Shown in pieces: positions 1 through 8,650 of a stretch of 64,000 nucleotides of DNA. Each line of letters starts with the position of its first letter. Position 1 is the stretch's first letter. The stretch is from Cellvibrionales bacterium UBA1969 (GTDB taxonomy: Bacteria > Pseudomonadota > Gammaproteobacteria > Pseudomonadales > UBA7434): NCBI GenBank assembly GCA_002339085.1, contig DDDX01000082.1, forward strand, positions 10,148-74,147, read 5' to 3'. Made by a program: the position numbers and the translations under genes. A model generated the notes under the pieces. That model was not told the origin of the DNA, did not search any database, and saw only the letters and a list, made by a program, of their open reading frames with translations.

Positions 1-1968
1 ATTGCTATTATACGAGATGAGCCAACTAATTTTAGGGGTACAAGCCAATATGCCTTAGTTAGGCAACCGCGCTTTGGTGGCAATCCTTCCGCAACAAACC
101 AAGACCCCAGCAATCTCGGATACCCTAACTGGTTAGACCTAGCTGAATTAGCTAATGGTAATTTTGTTATTAATGATTTTGGGGAAGCCCCAAATTTAGC
201 TCAAATTTATAGTAGTGCCATCGATTATCCGAATCTTGCTACTCCAACTTATGATGACGATTTAATTTATCAAAGCCTTAATGGCCAGGATGTAGCCTTT
301 CCATATCAACTAGAACGCCGAGGCTCAAACAAAGACTTCAGCAAAAACTCCATCGATAACGCTACTTTAAACATTGACATCCCACTAGAGGAAGGAGATT
401 TAAAACTTATAACTGGTTATTTGGATTACAACTATGACGAGCTCTGCGATTGCGATTTTACTGGTGCCGACCTGATTGAATATGAATCCAATGAAAGTTA
501 CGAGCAATTCAGCCAAGAGATTCGTTACACTTCAAGTACCGGCGATTTTGTTGATTATATTATTGGCGCCTACTACCAGAAAGATAGTCTAGAGTTTAAT
601 GATTATGTTGTGGTGCTAGATGAAAGCGCGCTAGAGGAAACACTCACCTTCATCTTTTCACAAACAGATCCCGATAAAGTAGATGACCTTGTTGGCGTTT
701 CAGTACCAAGAGAATTTAATGTCGACAGCGAATTAATTGCTGGATTCGGCCAAGCCACTTTTCACTTCAGTGATGCTACACGGCTTATGCTAGGGCTTCG
801 AGAATCAAAAGTTACCAAACATGGTTTCCGTGAGCTCACATACAAGCAACAAGATTTGGTAACACCACTTGATGACACATTAGATCAGTTTGGTAACAGT
901 CAATATGATAGCGTTAGTTTTGTATTCGATGCAGCGCTGACAGTCAATGCTCATCGATCAAGTAGTAAGCGCGTTGAGAAACGTACCTCCTGGGCCATAA
1001 TATTGGAACAAGACCTCAATGAAGATAACATGGTTTATTTGTCCGCAGTTAAGGGGTTTAAGGGTGGCGGTTTTGATACCCGCTCAAACAACCCAGACAA
1101 CGCATTCGATTTTATTGACCGAGATGGTAATAAAATCGACATGTTAGACCCTGCCAACAATATACCAACATTTTATTCACCAGGAACATTTGAATTTGAA
1201 GATGAAGAAGCGCTAGCATATGAACTTGGACTAAAATCTCGTATTGGAGATCGCGCCGAAATCAATGTTGCCTATTTTTATACTGATATAAAAGGTTTAC
1301 AACTCAGTATTTTTGATGGTGGTGTTGGTTTTAATGTTTCCAATGCTGGGCACGCTGTTACGCAAGGAGTTGAAATCGAAAGCCGTATTTCACTAACCGA
1401 GCATTGGTTTATGAATGCAAGCCTTGCTTGGATGGAATTTGATTATAAAGATTATAAAGATGGACTCTGTACATCTAGTGATATACTTTCTTTTGAAGAT
1501 GACGATCCTACCACACAGCCAATCAACTGTACGAAAGTTCAAACATTTGTGCCTGGTACAACAACACCAATATTTATACCGCAGGCTGACCTTACTGGCT
1601 CTACTAATCAATATGTAGCTAGCTACGCTGGATCAGTAACTGTTGAGTACCAAAATAACCTAACTGATAAATTGCTTTTTAAAGGTAGTTTAGATGTCAA
1701 CTTCACTGACGAATACAGCCCAGCTCAAAATCTTGACCCTGATCTACAACAAGACGGCTATGAGATCTATAATATTCGACTAGCAATAATCGATGATATT
1801 GATGATAAATGGGAAGTCGCCTTGATGGGACGAAATATTACCGATGAGAAAATTGTAAGTTATGCAAATGATGTCCCATTAGCGACAGGTATATTCGGAA
1901 CTAAAACCTCTTATGGATTTATTCAACGAACCGAATCATGGGCCATACAGGCAAAATATAATTTCTAA
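1..1968 (+). CDS. TonB-dependent receptor, 3' part (5' end outside window)
   Basis: The frame is open from base 1, so the gene begins left of the window; 655 codons plus a TAA stop are present. The visible part is the beta-barrel of an outer-membrane TonB-dependent receptor. It shows alternating short aromatic strands, acidic loops, segments of the type SQEIRYTSS and YIIGAYYQ that are typical of proteobacterial receptors, a late GRNITDEK segment, and a C-terminal Phe (KYNF), the usual signal for barrel insertion. The plug and TonB box are not in view. The substrate cannot be read from the sequence. A TTG near 421 could be mistaken for a start, but the protein is continuous across it. A hairpin terminator follows. 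Confidence 0.9.
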   Translation: MAIIRDEPTNFRGTSQYALVRQPRFGGNPSATNQDPSNLGYPNWLDLAELANGNFVINDFGEAPNLAQIYSSAIDYPNLATPTYDDDLIYQSLNGQDVAFPYQLERRGSNKDFSKNSIDNATLNIDIPLEEGDLKLITGYLDYNYDELCDCDFTGADLIEYESNESYEQFSQEIRYTSSTGDFVDYIIGAYYQKDSLEFNDYVVVLDESALEETLTFIFSQTDPDKVDDLVGVSVPREFNVDSELIAGFGQATFHFSDATRLMLGLRESKVTKHGFRELTYKQQDLVTPLDDTLDQFGNSQYDSVSFVFDAALTVNAHRSSSKRVEKRTSWAIILEQDLNEDNMVYLSAVKGFKGGGFDTRSNNPDNAFDFIDRDGNKIDMLDPANNIPTFYSPGTFEFEDEEALAYELGLKSRIGDRAEINVAYFYTDIKGLQLSIFDGGVGFNVSNAGHAVTQGVEIESRISLTEHWFMNASLAWMEFDYKDYKDGLCTSSDILSFEDDDPTTQPINCTKVQTFVPGTTTPIFIPQADLTGSTNQYVASYAGSVTVEYQNNLTDKLLFKGSLDVNFTDEYSPAQNLDPDLQQDGYEIYNIRLAIIDDIDDKWEVALMGRNITDEKIVSYANDVPLATGIFGTKTSYGFIQRTESWAIQAKYNF

Positions 1969-1990
1969 ATAAAAACCACGTTGGGATAAT

Positions 1991-2023
1991 AAAAAACCCC
2001 CTAAGCAAGCTTAGGAGGTTTTA
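1991..2023. terminator. Bidirectional intrinsic terminator between the receptor and the cold-shock gene
   Basis: Inverted repeat CCTAAGC-AA-GCTTAGG extended by CC/GG and AAA/TTT pairs around one mismatch. The run of A on the left gives a six-base U tract for minus-strand transcripts, so it is stronger for the cold-shock gene; the TTTT on the right would also serve the receptor gene. Confidence 0.75.
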
Positions 2024-2144
2024 ATATAAATCTATCACTCAGAAGCAAATTATTCAAAAAAATAACCCTAGTATATTTTCTGAAAATAAGCTACTGGCTA
2101 AGAAAAAATTTACACTTTAACAATTCTGCCCTAAGACAAAAAAT

Positions 2145-2354
2145 TTATAAAGGTGTAACGTTTTCAGCTTGTGGACCTTTCTGGCCGGTAGTGATAGTGA
2201 ATTCTACTTTTTGACCATCAACTAAAGATTTAAAACCTTCAGCTTGAATTGCACTAAAGTGAACAAAAACGTCTGGTCCAGACTCTTGCTCAATAAATCC
2301 GAATCCTTTAGATTCATTAAACCATTTAACTGTTCCGCTGACTTTATCTGACAT
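2145..2354 (-). CDS. CspA-family cold-shock protein
   Basis: A 69-residue single cold-shock domain with both RNA-binding motifs: KGFGFI (RNP1, about residues 16-21) and VFVHF (RNP2, about 30-34), plus the N-terminal GTVKWFN. The family binds single-stranded RNA and DNA and melts mRNA structure; some members are cold-induced and others constitutive. The start is supported by GAGGAAA seven bases or so upstream of ATG. It is monocistronic, with a promoter about 200 bp upstream and a terminator downstream. Which Csp paralogue it is cannot be told from the protein. Confidence 0.95.
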   Translation of the reverse strand: MSDKVSGTVKWFNESKGFGFIEQESGPDVFVHFSAIQAEGFKSLVDGQKVEFTITTGQKGPQAENVTPL

Positions 2355-2588
2355 GGTGTTTCCTCGTTAATACTTTTCTTACTGTTACGTTTAGCCTCTA
2401 AAAAGCTTTAATAACACTACTGATTTTAAGTGCCTGAGCAACAAGGCCCAAGCGGTTACGCTATCACTTTTTTCTAAAGTCTTAATCAGTACGAGCTAAA
2501 CGCGGGGCGAAAAAAACGTCGAAAGGATTACAAACCATGAAAACTGTTTAAGCTATGCACACTATACGACAGTTTTTCAGGGGGTCAA
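2355..2588 (-). promoter_or_regulatory. Promoter and long 5' leader of the cold-shock gene
   Basis: On the minus strand TTGACC (2583-2588) and TATAGT (2561-2566) are separated by 16 bases, a near-consensus sigma-70 promoter. The predicted start near 2554 gives an untranslated leader of about 200 nt, as is typical of cspA-type genes whose leader folds and changes with temperature. The leader itself was not folded. The remaining bases to 2701 show nothing further. Confidence 0.7.
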
Positions 2589-2701
2589 GTTAGAAAACAT
2601 TAAAAAAGCGAATAAGTACTGCGATTGAACAAAAATAGGCCATTTTTTCTAAAATTGGCTATATTCAACGTGATATATCGTCAAATATGGCCGTTTAGCT
2701 A

Positions 2702-3628
2702 TTATTGTGGCGGGACAGAAAAGCCGTCTAGCACCGGCGTATAGCCCTCACCAAATTCACTTTCTAAACTGCTATGCAGGCCATCTAGGCTCCATTTTTG
2801 TTGCCCTTCTGGATTGATATGCGCTTCTCCGAATTCAGGTCGCTTCAAGCGATTGACTTGATTACCCCAAACCACAAACACTTCGCCAGCGATATGGCCC
2901 GCTTCAGGAGATGCTAAATAGCCAACCAGCGGCGCAACATTCGCAGGGTCAAAGGCATGAAAGCCCTCTTCTGGGGGGGCAAACATCGCAGCTGTGGGAC
3001 CTTGCATGGTCATATCAGTCGATGCTCTGGGCATAATTACATTACAAGGAATACCGTAGCGAATCATTAACTGCGCCGTGCCCATGGTCATCGCCACGAT
3101 ACCGGCTTTAGCGGCCGAGTAGTTGGGCTGGCCGACTGAGCCAAAAATCGCTGCCTCAGAGGCCGTGCTAATCATTCGGCCGAAGACTTGCTCTCCCGCC
3201 TTGGCCTTGCCACGCCAATACGCCGCTACATTACGCATATTTACAAAATGACCACGCAAGTGAACTCTTACCACGCTATCGAACTCTTCATCACTCATAC
3301 CAAAGATGGTTTTGTCACGGCAGTAGCCGGCATTATTGACCATAATATTAATATCGCCGTAAGTCTCTAGCGCAACTTTCATTAAGTTGTCGGCATCGGC
3401 CGTTTCAGCACAATCACCAAATACTGCAACGGCCTCGCCACCAGCGGCTTTAATTTCATCAACCGTGTCATGCGCAGCCTGCTCGGCATCAGGGCGATCA
3501 ATATCATTAATCACGACGCGTGCCCCCTGGCTGGCAAGTTGAATCGCTTCCTCACGACCTAGACCTCGACCAGCACCAGTAATAATTGCGACTTTGCCTT
3601 CAAGATTTCCTGTATTTACTTCAGACAT
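2702..3628 (-). CDS. SDR-family oxidoreductase (probable 3-hydroxyacyl-CoA dehydrogenase type)
   Basis: A classical short-chain dehydrogenase of 308 aa. It has the cofactor motif TGAGRGLG at residues 17-24, NNAG at 98-101, catalytic Ser157 and the YSAAK active site (Tyr170, Lys174). Acidic residues after the second beta strand (NDID) favour NAD over NADP. The early 'GREEA' and long C-terminal tail recall dehydrogenases that act on CoA esters in steroid and fatty-acid oxidation. It lies last in a four-gene minus-strand run after a thiolase, a MaoC hydratase and a thioesterase, which suits a hydroxyacyl-CoA dehydrogenase step. Substrate unproven. Confidence 0.85.
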   Translation of the reverse strand: MSEVNTGNLEGKVAIITGAGRGLGREEAIQLASQGARVVINDIDRPDAEQAAHDTVDEIKAAGGEAVAVFGDCAETADADNLMKVALETYGDINIMVNNAGYCRDKTIFGMSDEEFDSVVRVHLRGHFVNMRNVAAYWRGKAKAGEQVFGRMISTASEAAIFGSVGQPNYSAAKAGIVAMTMGTAQLMIRYGIPCNVIMPRASTDMTMQGPTAAMFAPPEEGFHAFDPANVAPLVGYLASPEAGHIAGEVFVVWGNQVNRLKRPEFGEAHINPEGQQKWSLDGLHSSLESEFGEGYTPVLDGFSVPPQ

Positions 3629-3707
3629 TCAATGCTCCCAAAAATAATGAAATTGGCCGTTGATGCGCGCAAAACAGCCTTACTGTTAGTGATAATTATA
3701 AGCGTTT

Positions 3708-4883
3708 TTACAACCGCTCAATAATCGTGCCTGTGCCGATCGCCGAACCACAGCACATAGCGATTAATGCCGTATTTTTATCTTGTCGCTCTAACTCATG
3801 GAGGGCCGTACAAATTAAACGCGCACCGGTTGAGCCAACTGGATGACCGATCGCGATTGCGCCACCATTAACGTTCACTTTACTCATATCGGCATCAAAC
3901 ACCTGCGCCCATGACAAGACGACTGCGGCAAACGCTTCATTGATTTCAAACAAATCAATGTCGCTCATATTCATGCCTGTCTTTTTAAACATGTGCTGAG
4001 TCGCATCCACTGGGCCATCTAATAAATAGTAAGGATCGGTGCCCACCGTGCAATCAGTGATAATCCGCGCACGTGGCTTAAAGCCTCGCGCCTTGGCTTC
4101 TTCAGCGCTCATCCATAATACTGCGGCAGAACCATCGGAGATTTGCGAGGCATTGCCGGCGGTATGAATACCACCCTCTAAAATAGGCTTTAATTGCGAT
4201 AAACCTTCTATAGTTGTATCACGCAAACCTTGGTCACGGCTGACAGTCTTTGTCTCGTCAGTAGGCGTGCCATCATCAGCTAAACACGGCGCATCGACTG
4301 GGCAGATTTGACTATCGAAGCGCCCCTCGTCCCAGGCCACTTTGGCTTTTTGCTGTGAGCTTAAGGCAAACTCATCGACCATTTGACGGGTTAGTCCTCG
4401 ATTTTTAGCGATACGCTCAACCATCGTAAATTGATCTGGCGCCGTATCCCATGGCCAATTAGGCGGCTGATAATAACCGGGACCATTATAGACATTTTGA
4501 CCTAAACCAACGCGGCTCATCGCTTCAACACCGCAGCCAATACCAATATCAATCCGACCCGTTTGCACCATAGCCGCAATCGCATGATTGGTTGTTTGCG
4601 CAGAGCCGCATTGATTATCAAAGGTGGTGCCACCCGCGGTATAATCTTTACCCAGCGAAAGCCAGGCATTGCGGGCAATATTACCCGCTTGCTCGCCAGC
4701 CTGGGTCACGCACCCCCCCGCTACGTAATCCACATCACTGTAATCTATCCCAGATCGCTTAACTAAGGCATCTAATGATAAAGCTAGCAAATCAACGGCA
4801 TGAAAACCATGCAAATCACCCACAATGGGCTTGCCTCGACTAATGGGGGTTCTGACGGCTTCTACGATAACGGCTTCTGACAT
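3708..4883 (-). CDS. Thiolase, steroid-type 3-ketoacyl-CoA thiolase (FadA5-like)
   Basis: A 391-aa thiolase. The nucleophile Cys92 is in DNQCGSAQ, NEAFAA is present, His347 is in GHPVG, and the second catalytic Cys377 is in the MCCGS loop near the C terminus. Segments such as GGCVTQAGEQ, GVEAMSRVGLG, DQGLRDTT and LEGGIHTAGNASQISDG closely recall, from memory, Mycobacterium FadA5, which removes acetyl- or propionyl-CoA from the cholesterol side chain. This is the best evidence that the operon handles a bulky acyl-CoA rather than straight fatty acids. The next gene downstream is an SDR and the one upstream a MaoC hydratase, with gaps of 50-80 bp. Confidence 0.88.
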   Translation of the reverse strand: MSEAVIVEAVRTPISRGKPIVGDLHGFHAVDLLALSLDALVKRSGIDYSDVDYVAGGCVTQAGEQAGNIARNAWLSLGKDYTAGGTTFDNQCGSAQTTNHAIAAMVQTGRIDIGIGCGVEAMSRVGLGQNVYNGPGYYQPPNWPWDTAPDQFTMVERIAKNRGLTRQMVDEFALSSQQKAKVAWDEGRFDSQICPVDAPCLADDGTPTDETKTVSRDQGLRDTTIEGLSQLKPILEGGIHTAGNASQISDGSAAVLWMSAEEAKARGFKPRARIITDCTVGTDPYYLLDGPVDATQHMFKKTGMNMSDIDLFEINEAFAAVVLSWAQVFDADMSKVNVNGGAIAIGHPVGSTGARLICTALHELERQDKNTALIAMCCGSAIGTGTIIERL

Positions 4884-4935
4884 GATATTCCTCGCCTCTT
4901 TGGACTCATTTATAGTGATTATATTTTTCTACTTC

Positions 4936-5403
4936 TTACATAAGGACCATGGTTAATTCATAAATTAATGCTGGCCGCTCCTCACCAACAACATGTACAT
5001 GTTGCTCAAGCGTAATACGTGTATTTTTTTCGGTGACCTCGATCGCTTTAATCCGACTACGGGAGTGAATAGTGCTACCCACTGTGACTGCGCCAGAAAA
5101 ACGTAAACGGTCAGAGCCGTAGTTCATCATAAAACTATAACCGCTAATGTCACCGATCAAACTCTTTTCATTCGGCATTTTAGGCAGCAGTGACAGAATC
5201 AAAAAACCATGAGCGATGGTGCAACCGTAGGGGCTTTCTTTCGCGCATTTCTCTTCGTCGACATGCATCCACATGTCATCACCCGTCATTTCAGCAAAAT
5301 CACTAATTAATTGTTGGTCGATGGTAAAGCTGCCACTCCAATCACTGAAGTCACTGGTGACCAAGCTTTGCAGCGCGTCGTTATCTTTAAAATCGATTGT
5401 CAT
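4936..5403 (-). CDS. MaoC-family enoyl-CoA hydratase (NodN-like)
   Basis: A 155-aa single hot-dog domain. The hydratase-2 signature is present as FAEMTGDDMWMHVD followed by ESPYGCTIAHGFL, giving the Asp/His catalytic pair and the buried helix of R-specific hydratases and NodN-like proteins. The predicted reaction is hydration of a 2-enoyl-CoA, the step between an acyl-CoA dehydrogenase (not in this window) and the adjacent SDR. The substrate is not determinable. Confidence 0.85.
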   Translation of the reverse strand: MTIDFKDNDALQSLVTSDFSDWSGSFTIDQQLISDFAEMTGDDMWMHVDEEKCAKESPYGCTIAHGFLILSLLPKMPNEKSLIGDISGYSFMMNYGSDRLRFSGAVTVGSTIHSRSRIKAIEVTEKNTRITLEQHVHVVGEERPALIYELTMVLM

Positions 5404-5485
5404 AATGACCTCTCTGACTTAATCATGTACGGTGCTATTTTTTGTCTATCTACTATTATCTATCCAGCGAGTATTCCCTAATCAT

Positions 5486-6226
5486 TTAAGCAGAATGCGT
5501 CGAGCCATCGACGCTTGGCCCTGTTAGGTTAGCTGCATTCATCTCATGACTTTCTGTTTCAGCCTTTACTTTTTGTAAATAATCTTTAGGCATACGAATA
5601 AACAGGCCTTCGCAGCTCGCGGTTAATGTATCGCCGGCATACATCTCACCACGGAGAATATTTTTTCTGCCCTCAACGCGATGAACCCTTCCATAGAGAC
5701 GTAATTCCTGTGCTAGCGGTGTTGGCTTAATATAGCGCACTGACAGCGTGCCGGTAAAACCCGGCTGATCCGTTAACTTTTGGCCCATGCCTAAAAAGTC
5801 ATCGAACAAAGCCGCGACAAATCCACCGTGGACAAAGCCGGGCGGGCCTTCAAACTGCCAGCCCATCGTCACTTTGCCATGCACTTCGTCACCAGCGATC
5901 CAAAGATGCAGAGGCGCCGTAATCGGATTACATAAACCAGTGATGGAACTGATCTCGTGACTGACAATACTGCCCTCTTGAAAGTGGTCTTGGTCAGGGT
6001 CCATGTGTGCTAATTTACCCAGTCGCTGCGGTGTTTCCGCCAAGCGATCGGCCTGCTCATTGATTAATGCGGTCATCGTCTCTAAGGTGTTGATGTCGGC
6101 AGAACTAGTCACAGCCAACTCATTGATTCGCCTTAGAGCTGTGCCTAAATCGCGTCGAGCGGCCCATTGCGGCGTCGGTGCTACTGGCGGCTCTTCATAA
6201 TCATAAGGGCCTAAATAAATTGCCAT
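5486..6226 (-). CDS. PaaI-like hot-dog thioesterase
   Basis: A 246-aa protein. The first 90 residues are a helical extension. The rest is a PaaI-type hot-dog domain with the motif PGFVHGGFVAALFDDFLG and a preceding NPI-APL segment common in this family. It probably hydrolyses acyl-CoA thioesters, releasing CoA from dead-end intermediates. It is the first gene of the minus-strand beta-oxidation run. The start ATG lies 22 bases from an inverted repeat (6248-6289) that could be a control site. Confidence 0.8.
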   Translation of the reverse strand: MAIYLGPYDYEEPPVAPTPQWAARRDLGTALRRINELAVTSSADINTLETMTALINEQADRLAETPQRLGKLAHMDPDQDHFQEGSIVSHEISSITGLCNPITAPLHLWIAGDEVHGKVTMGWQFEGPPGFVHGGFVAALFDDFLGMGQKLTDQPGFTGTLSVRYIKPTPLAQELRLYGRVHRVEGRKNILRGEMYAGDTLTASCEGLFIRMPKDYLQKVKAETESHEMNAANLTGPSVDGSTHSA

Positions 6227-6621
6227 AAAATCTCACTGCATATTGGAGGTGCAAAGGTTAGATCCAAAAAATTTTCCCGGTTTTGCACCAGTCAATCGGT
6301 TCTCCATGGTAGACTAAACATGACCAACATCGATTGATCAAACTTGAGGCTGGACGACATTATCAACTTTACTCTCCTCCTAAAAACGTCGATTAATAAG
6401 CCAATTTTTATGAAAGAGTACGGTATCAATGATTTAATTAGTGGACAACCTTATCGCTAACCACAATCCGTTGACAATGACCGCTTCAGCCAATCATCCA
6501 AAGTAGCGACCGGTTCGCTCAAAAGGGTCAATAAAATGAGCATAATTAAGATATCAGCACTTATTGATCAAGTCGCAAAGCGTCTATAACCAGACATTCT
6601 GTAATCGAAAGGAGTAAACCC
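6227..6621. other. 395-bp divergent intergenic region
   Basis: It separates the thioesterase operon from cysK. It holds the inverted repeat GGTGCAAA-N26-TTTGCACC at 6248-6289. A weak promoter-like pair faces cysK: TTGATC at 6564-6569 and TATAAC at 6585-6590, with a short 15-base spacer. No convincing gene was found; a 16-codon frame at 6410-6460 has no ribosome site. Confidence 0.4.
6248..6289. repeat. Inverted repeat upstream of the beta-oxidation operon
   Basis: Perfect 8-bp arms GGTGCAAA (6248-6255) and TTTGCACC (6282-6289) are separated by 26 bases, just ahead of the thioesterase start. It could be a pair of repressor half-sites or an mRNA hairpin. Confidence 0.4.
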
Positions 6622-7629
6622 TTGGTCCAATATCACAGCATTATAGATATGATAGGCAACACACCTCTGGTGCGATTAAAACAAGCCTCGGAGATGACCG
6701 GCTGTGAAATTCTCGGCAAGGCTGAATTTTTAAATCCTGGTGGTTCAATCAAAGACCGAACGGCCCTAGGAATTATCCGCGACGCTGAACGATCAGGCGC
6801 ACTCAAGCCTGGCGGCACGATTGTCGAAGGGACTGCAGGAAACACCGGTATTGGCTTAACTATTTTGGCTAATGCGCTAGGTTACAAGAGCGTGGTCGTG
6901 ATGCCCATGACACAAAGTAAAGAAAAAATTGATTCGCTGGAATTATTTGGTGCTGAATTACACCTCGTGCCGGCTACTGCTTACAGCGACCCTAACCACT
7001 ATACGCACTCTGCTGGCAGATTGGCAGAAGATCTAAATAGAGACAAACCTGAGGGAGTAATCTGGGCCAACCAATTCGGAAATACTGCAAATCGTGATAT
7101 TCACTACACCACCACGGGTGAGGAGATTTGGCAGCAAACGAATGGGCAGGTTGATGGCTTTATATGTGCAGCAGGCACCGGCGGCACGTTAGCGGGCGTC
7201 GCCAAAAAACTGCGCGAGCATCGAAAAGATGTCCATATAGGCATTGCAGATCCGATGGGCTCATCGTTATATGAGTATTTTAAGTATGGTGAGTTAAAAG
7301 CTGAGGGCAGCTCAATCACAGAAGGGATTGGGATTAGTCACGTGACTAATAACCTGGGTGAAACGGATATAGACCACGCCTACCAAATTACTGATCAAGA
7401 GGCCCTACCCTTAGTATTTGATCTATTAGCGAACGAAGGGCTTTGCTTAGGAGGTTCTTCGGGGATCAATATAGCTGGCGCTATTGAGCTGGCAAAAACA
7501 CTGGGGCCTGGCCACACGATAGTCACAATACTTTGTGACTATGGCACTCGCTATCAGAGTAAATTATTTAACCCTGTGTTTTTAGAAAATAAAGGTTTAC
7601 CCGTGCCTGAGTGGTTGAAAATAGGATAA
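6622..7629 (+). CDS. cysK: Cysteine synthase (O-acetylserine sulfhydrylase)
   Basis: A 335-aa fold-type II PLP enzyme. IGNTPLVRL opens the domain, Lys44 in GGSIKDR carries PLP, the substrate loop is EGTAGNTGIG (residues 69-78), and the phosphate-binding serine is in the GGSSG near the C terminus. It makes cysteine from O-acetylserine and sulfide. The 'EGTAGNTG' form marks the subfamily found in alphaproteobacteria and some others rather than the enteric CysK. The start is TTG, fixed by AAAGGAG seven bases upstream. A cystathionine-beta-synthase-like role cannot be excluded. cysE is elsewhere in the window (30.7 kb). It converges with the next gene, 18 bp away. Confidence 0.9.
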   Translation: MVQYHSIIDMIGNTPLVRLKQASEMTGCEILGKAEFLNPGGSIKDRTALGIIRDAERSGALKPGGTIVEGTAGNTGIGLTILANALGYKSVVVMPMTQSKEKIDSLELFGAELHLVPATAYSDPNHYTHSAGRLAEDLNRDKPEGVIWANQFGNTANRDIHYTTTGEEIWQQTNGQVDGFICAAGTGGTLAGVAKKLREHRKDVHIGIADPMGSSLYEYFKYGELKAEGSSITEGIGISHVTNNLGETDIDHAYQITDQEALPLVFDLLANEGLCLGGSSGINIAGAIELAKTLGPGHTIVTILCDYGTRYQSKLFNPVFLENKGLPVPEWLKIG

Positions 7630-7647
7630 GGCTTTCATTACCTATTA

Positions 7648-8337
7648 CTAAAACTCATAGGCAATTCTCGCATAGGTCTCGGTATCTAAGTGATCCTTGC
7701 CTAAAGGTACCTGCTCCGTATACTTAGCGTCCATACCGACATTGAGAGCAACACTCGATATCAACTGTGATTTGATATTAACTCCTAATCGACTAATCGT
7801 ATTTTTATCACCACCTTCAATATTTAAGTATTGCAAGAATGTAGCCGTCTCGCTCATTTTCCATTGATAGTATCCACCAACACGCAGCGTCCATTCTTTT
7901 TCATTAGATTGTGTTTCAAATCCATTCACGCGATAACCCGGACCGACTTCCAGGCGCAAGTCATGCTCGCTTGTTTCAACTATCTGCTGACCATAACCCA
8001 AACCAATACTGGTCTGATAATCAAAACCACTAAATCGGTCATCCTCACTAACCAATAAAATAAAAAGAGATTTACCTTCAGGAAGCTTTTTATCCGCCTG
8101 AAGATCAACACTATACTTCTCGGCACTGGTATTTTGATTGCTAGAACTAGACAAAGTGGCTAACGTGCTCTTATAAGTCCAACTTGCCGTGTCTTTTAAG
8201 AAGGTTAACTGGCTATTTATCGTCTGGCCTTCCGAGTTACCAGAGGTGCTTAATAAACCGAACTCCAATTCCACCACTATAGAATCAGAATGAGCGTGCA
8301 TAGAAATGAGTAATAATATAGGAAAGAATAGTCGCAT
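7648..8337 (-). CDS. DUF481 (YdiY-like) outer-membrane protein
   Basis: A 229-aa protein with a short signal peptide (cleavage near HAHS|DS). It then shows beta-strand repeats of the DUF481 family: LEFGLLSTSGNSEGQTIN at the N terminus, GLGYGQQIVET and LRLEVGPGYRVNGF in the middle, and a C-terminal Phe (ARIAYEF). The family forms small outer-membrane barrels of unknown function, sometimes acid-induced or salt-induced. Expression with the 8350-8610 gene is possible. Confidence 0.8.
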   Translation of the reverse strand: MRLFFPILLLISMHAHSDSIVVELEFGLLSTSGNSEGQTINSQLTFLKDTASWTYKSTLATLSSSSNQNTSAEKYSVDLQADKKLPEGKSLFILLVSEDDRFSGFDYQTSIGLGYGQQIVETSEHDLRLEVGPGYRVNGFETQSNEKEWTLRVGGYYQWKMSETATFLQYLNIEGGDKNTISRLGVNIKSQLISSVALNVGMDAKYTEQVPLGKDHLDTETYARIAYEF

Positions 8338-8349
8338 TTATAATTGGCT

Positions 8350-8610
8350 CTATTCTAGAACAAGCCAAGCAATGAATCGACTAAGAAAACCCAAACCGAT
8401 AACAACGGAAATTAACATAAACATCATTAGGCTAACACTAAAGGGCTTTCTTTCCACAGAATGAATTGGAGCAGATAAATACTTTTCAACGCGGGCAAGG
8501 TCTTTTTCTGACAATTGAGCCTGATCAAACTCAACAGAATCGGCATCTTGCAATGCCTTTTCTATATTTGAAACTGGCTCTTGAGGGGTAAAACTTTGGT
8601 CTTTGCTCAT
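8350..8610 (-). CDS. Small single-pass membrane protein, DUF3094-like
   Basis: An 86-aa protein if read from the ATG at 8610, which has AGG nine bases upstream; a TTG at 8640 would give 96 aa but lacks a ribosome site. The N terminus is acidic and soluble. A conserved-looking segment LARVEKYLSAPIHSVERKPF precedes one C-terminal transmembrane helix (about 25 residues). The 'VERKPF' box before a terminal helix matches my memory of DUF3094 proteins of Pseudomonas and relatives. Function unknown. It lies just downstream of bioD and may be cotranscribed. Confidence 0.65.
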   Translation of the reverse strand: MSKDQSFTPQEPVSNIEKALQDADSVEFDQAQLSEKDLARVEKYLSAPIHSVERKPFSVSLMMFMLISVVIGLGFLSRFIAWLVLE

Positions 8611-8650
8611 ATCTAATAACCTAAAGACTGAATAATCCAAATACTATAAT

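Noticed and set aside
421..1968. A separate receptor gene starting at TTG 421
   Set aside because: The same frame is open and barrel-like back to base 1, so this is an internal codon of a longer gene.
6410..6460. A 16-codon open frame in the thioesterase-cysK gap
   Set aside because: No ribosome site and no recognisable content; random short frames are expected.
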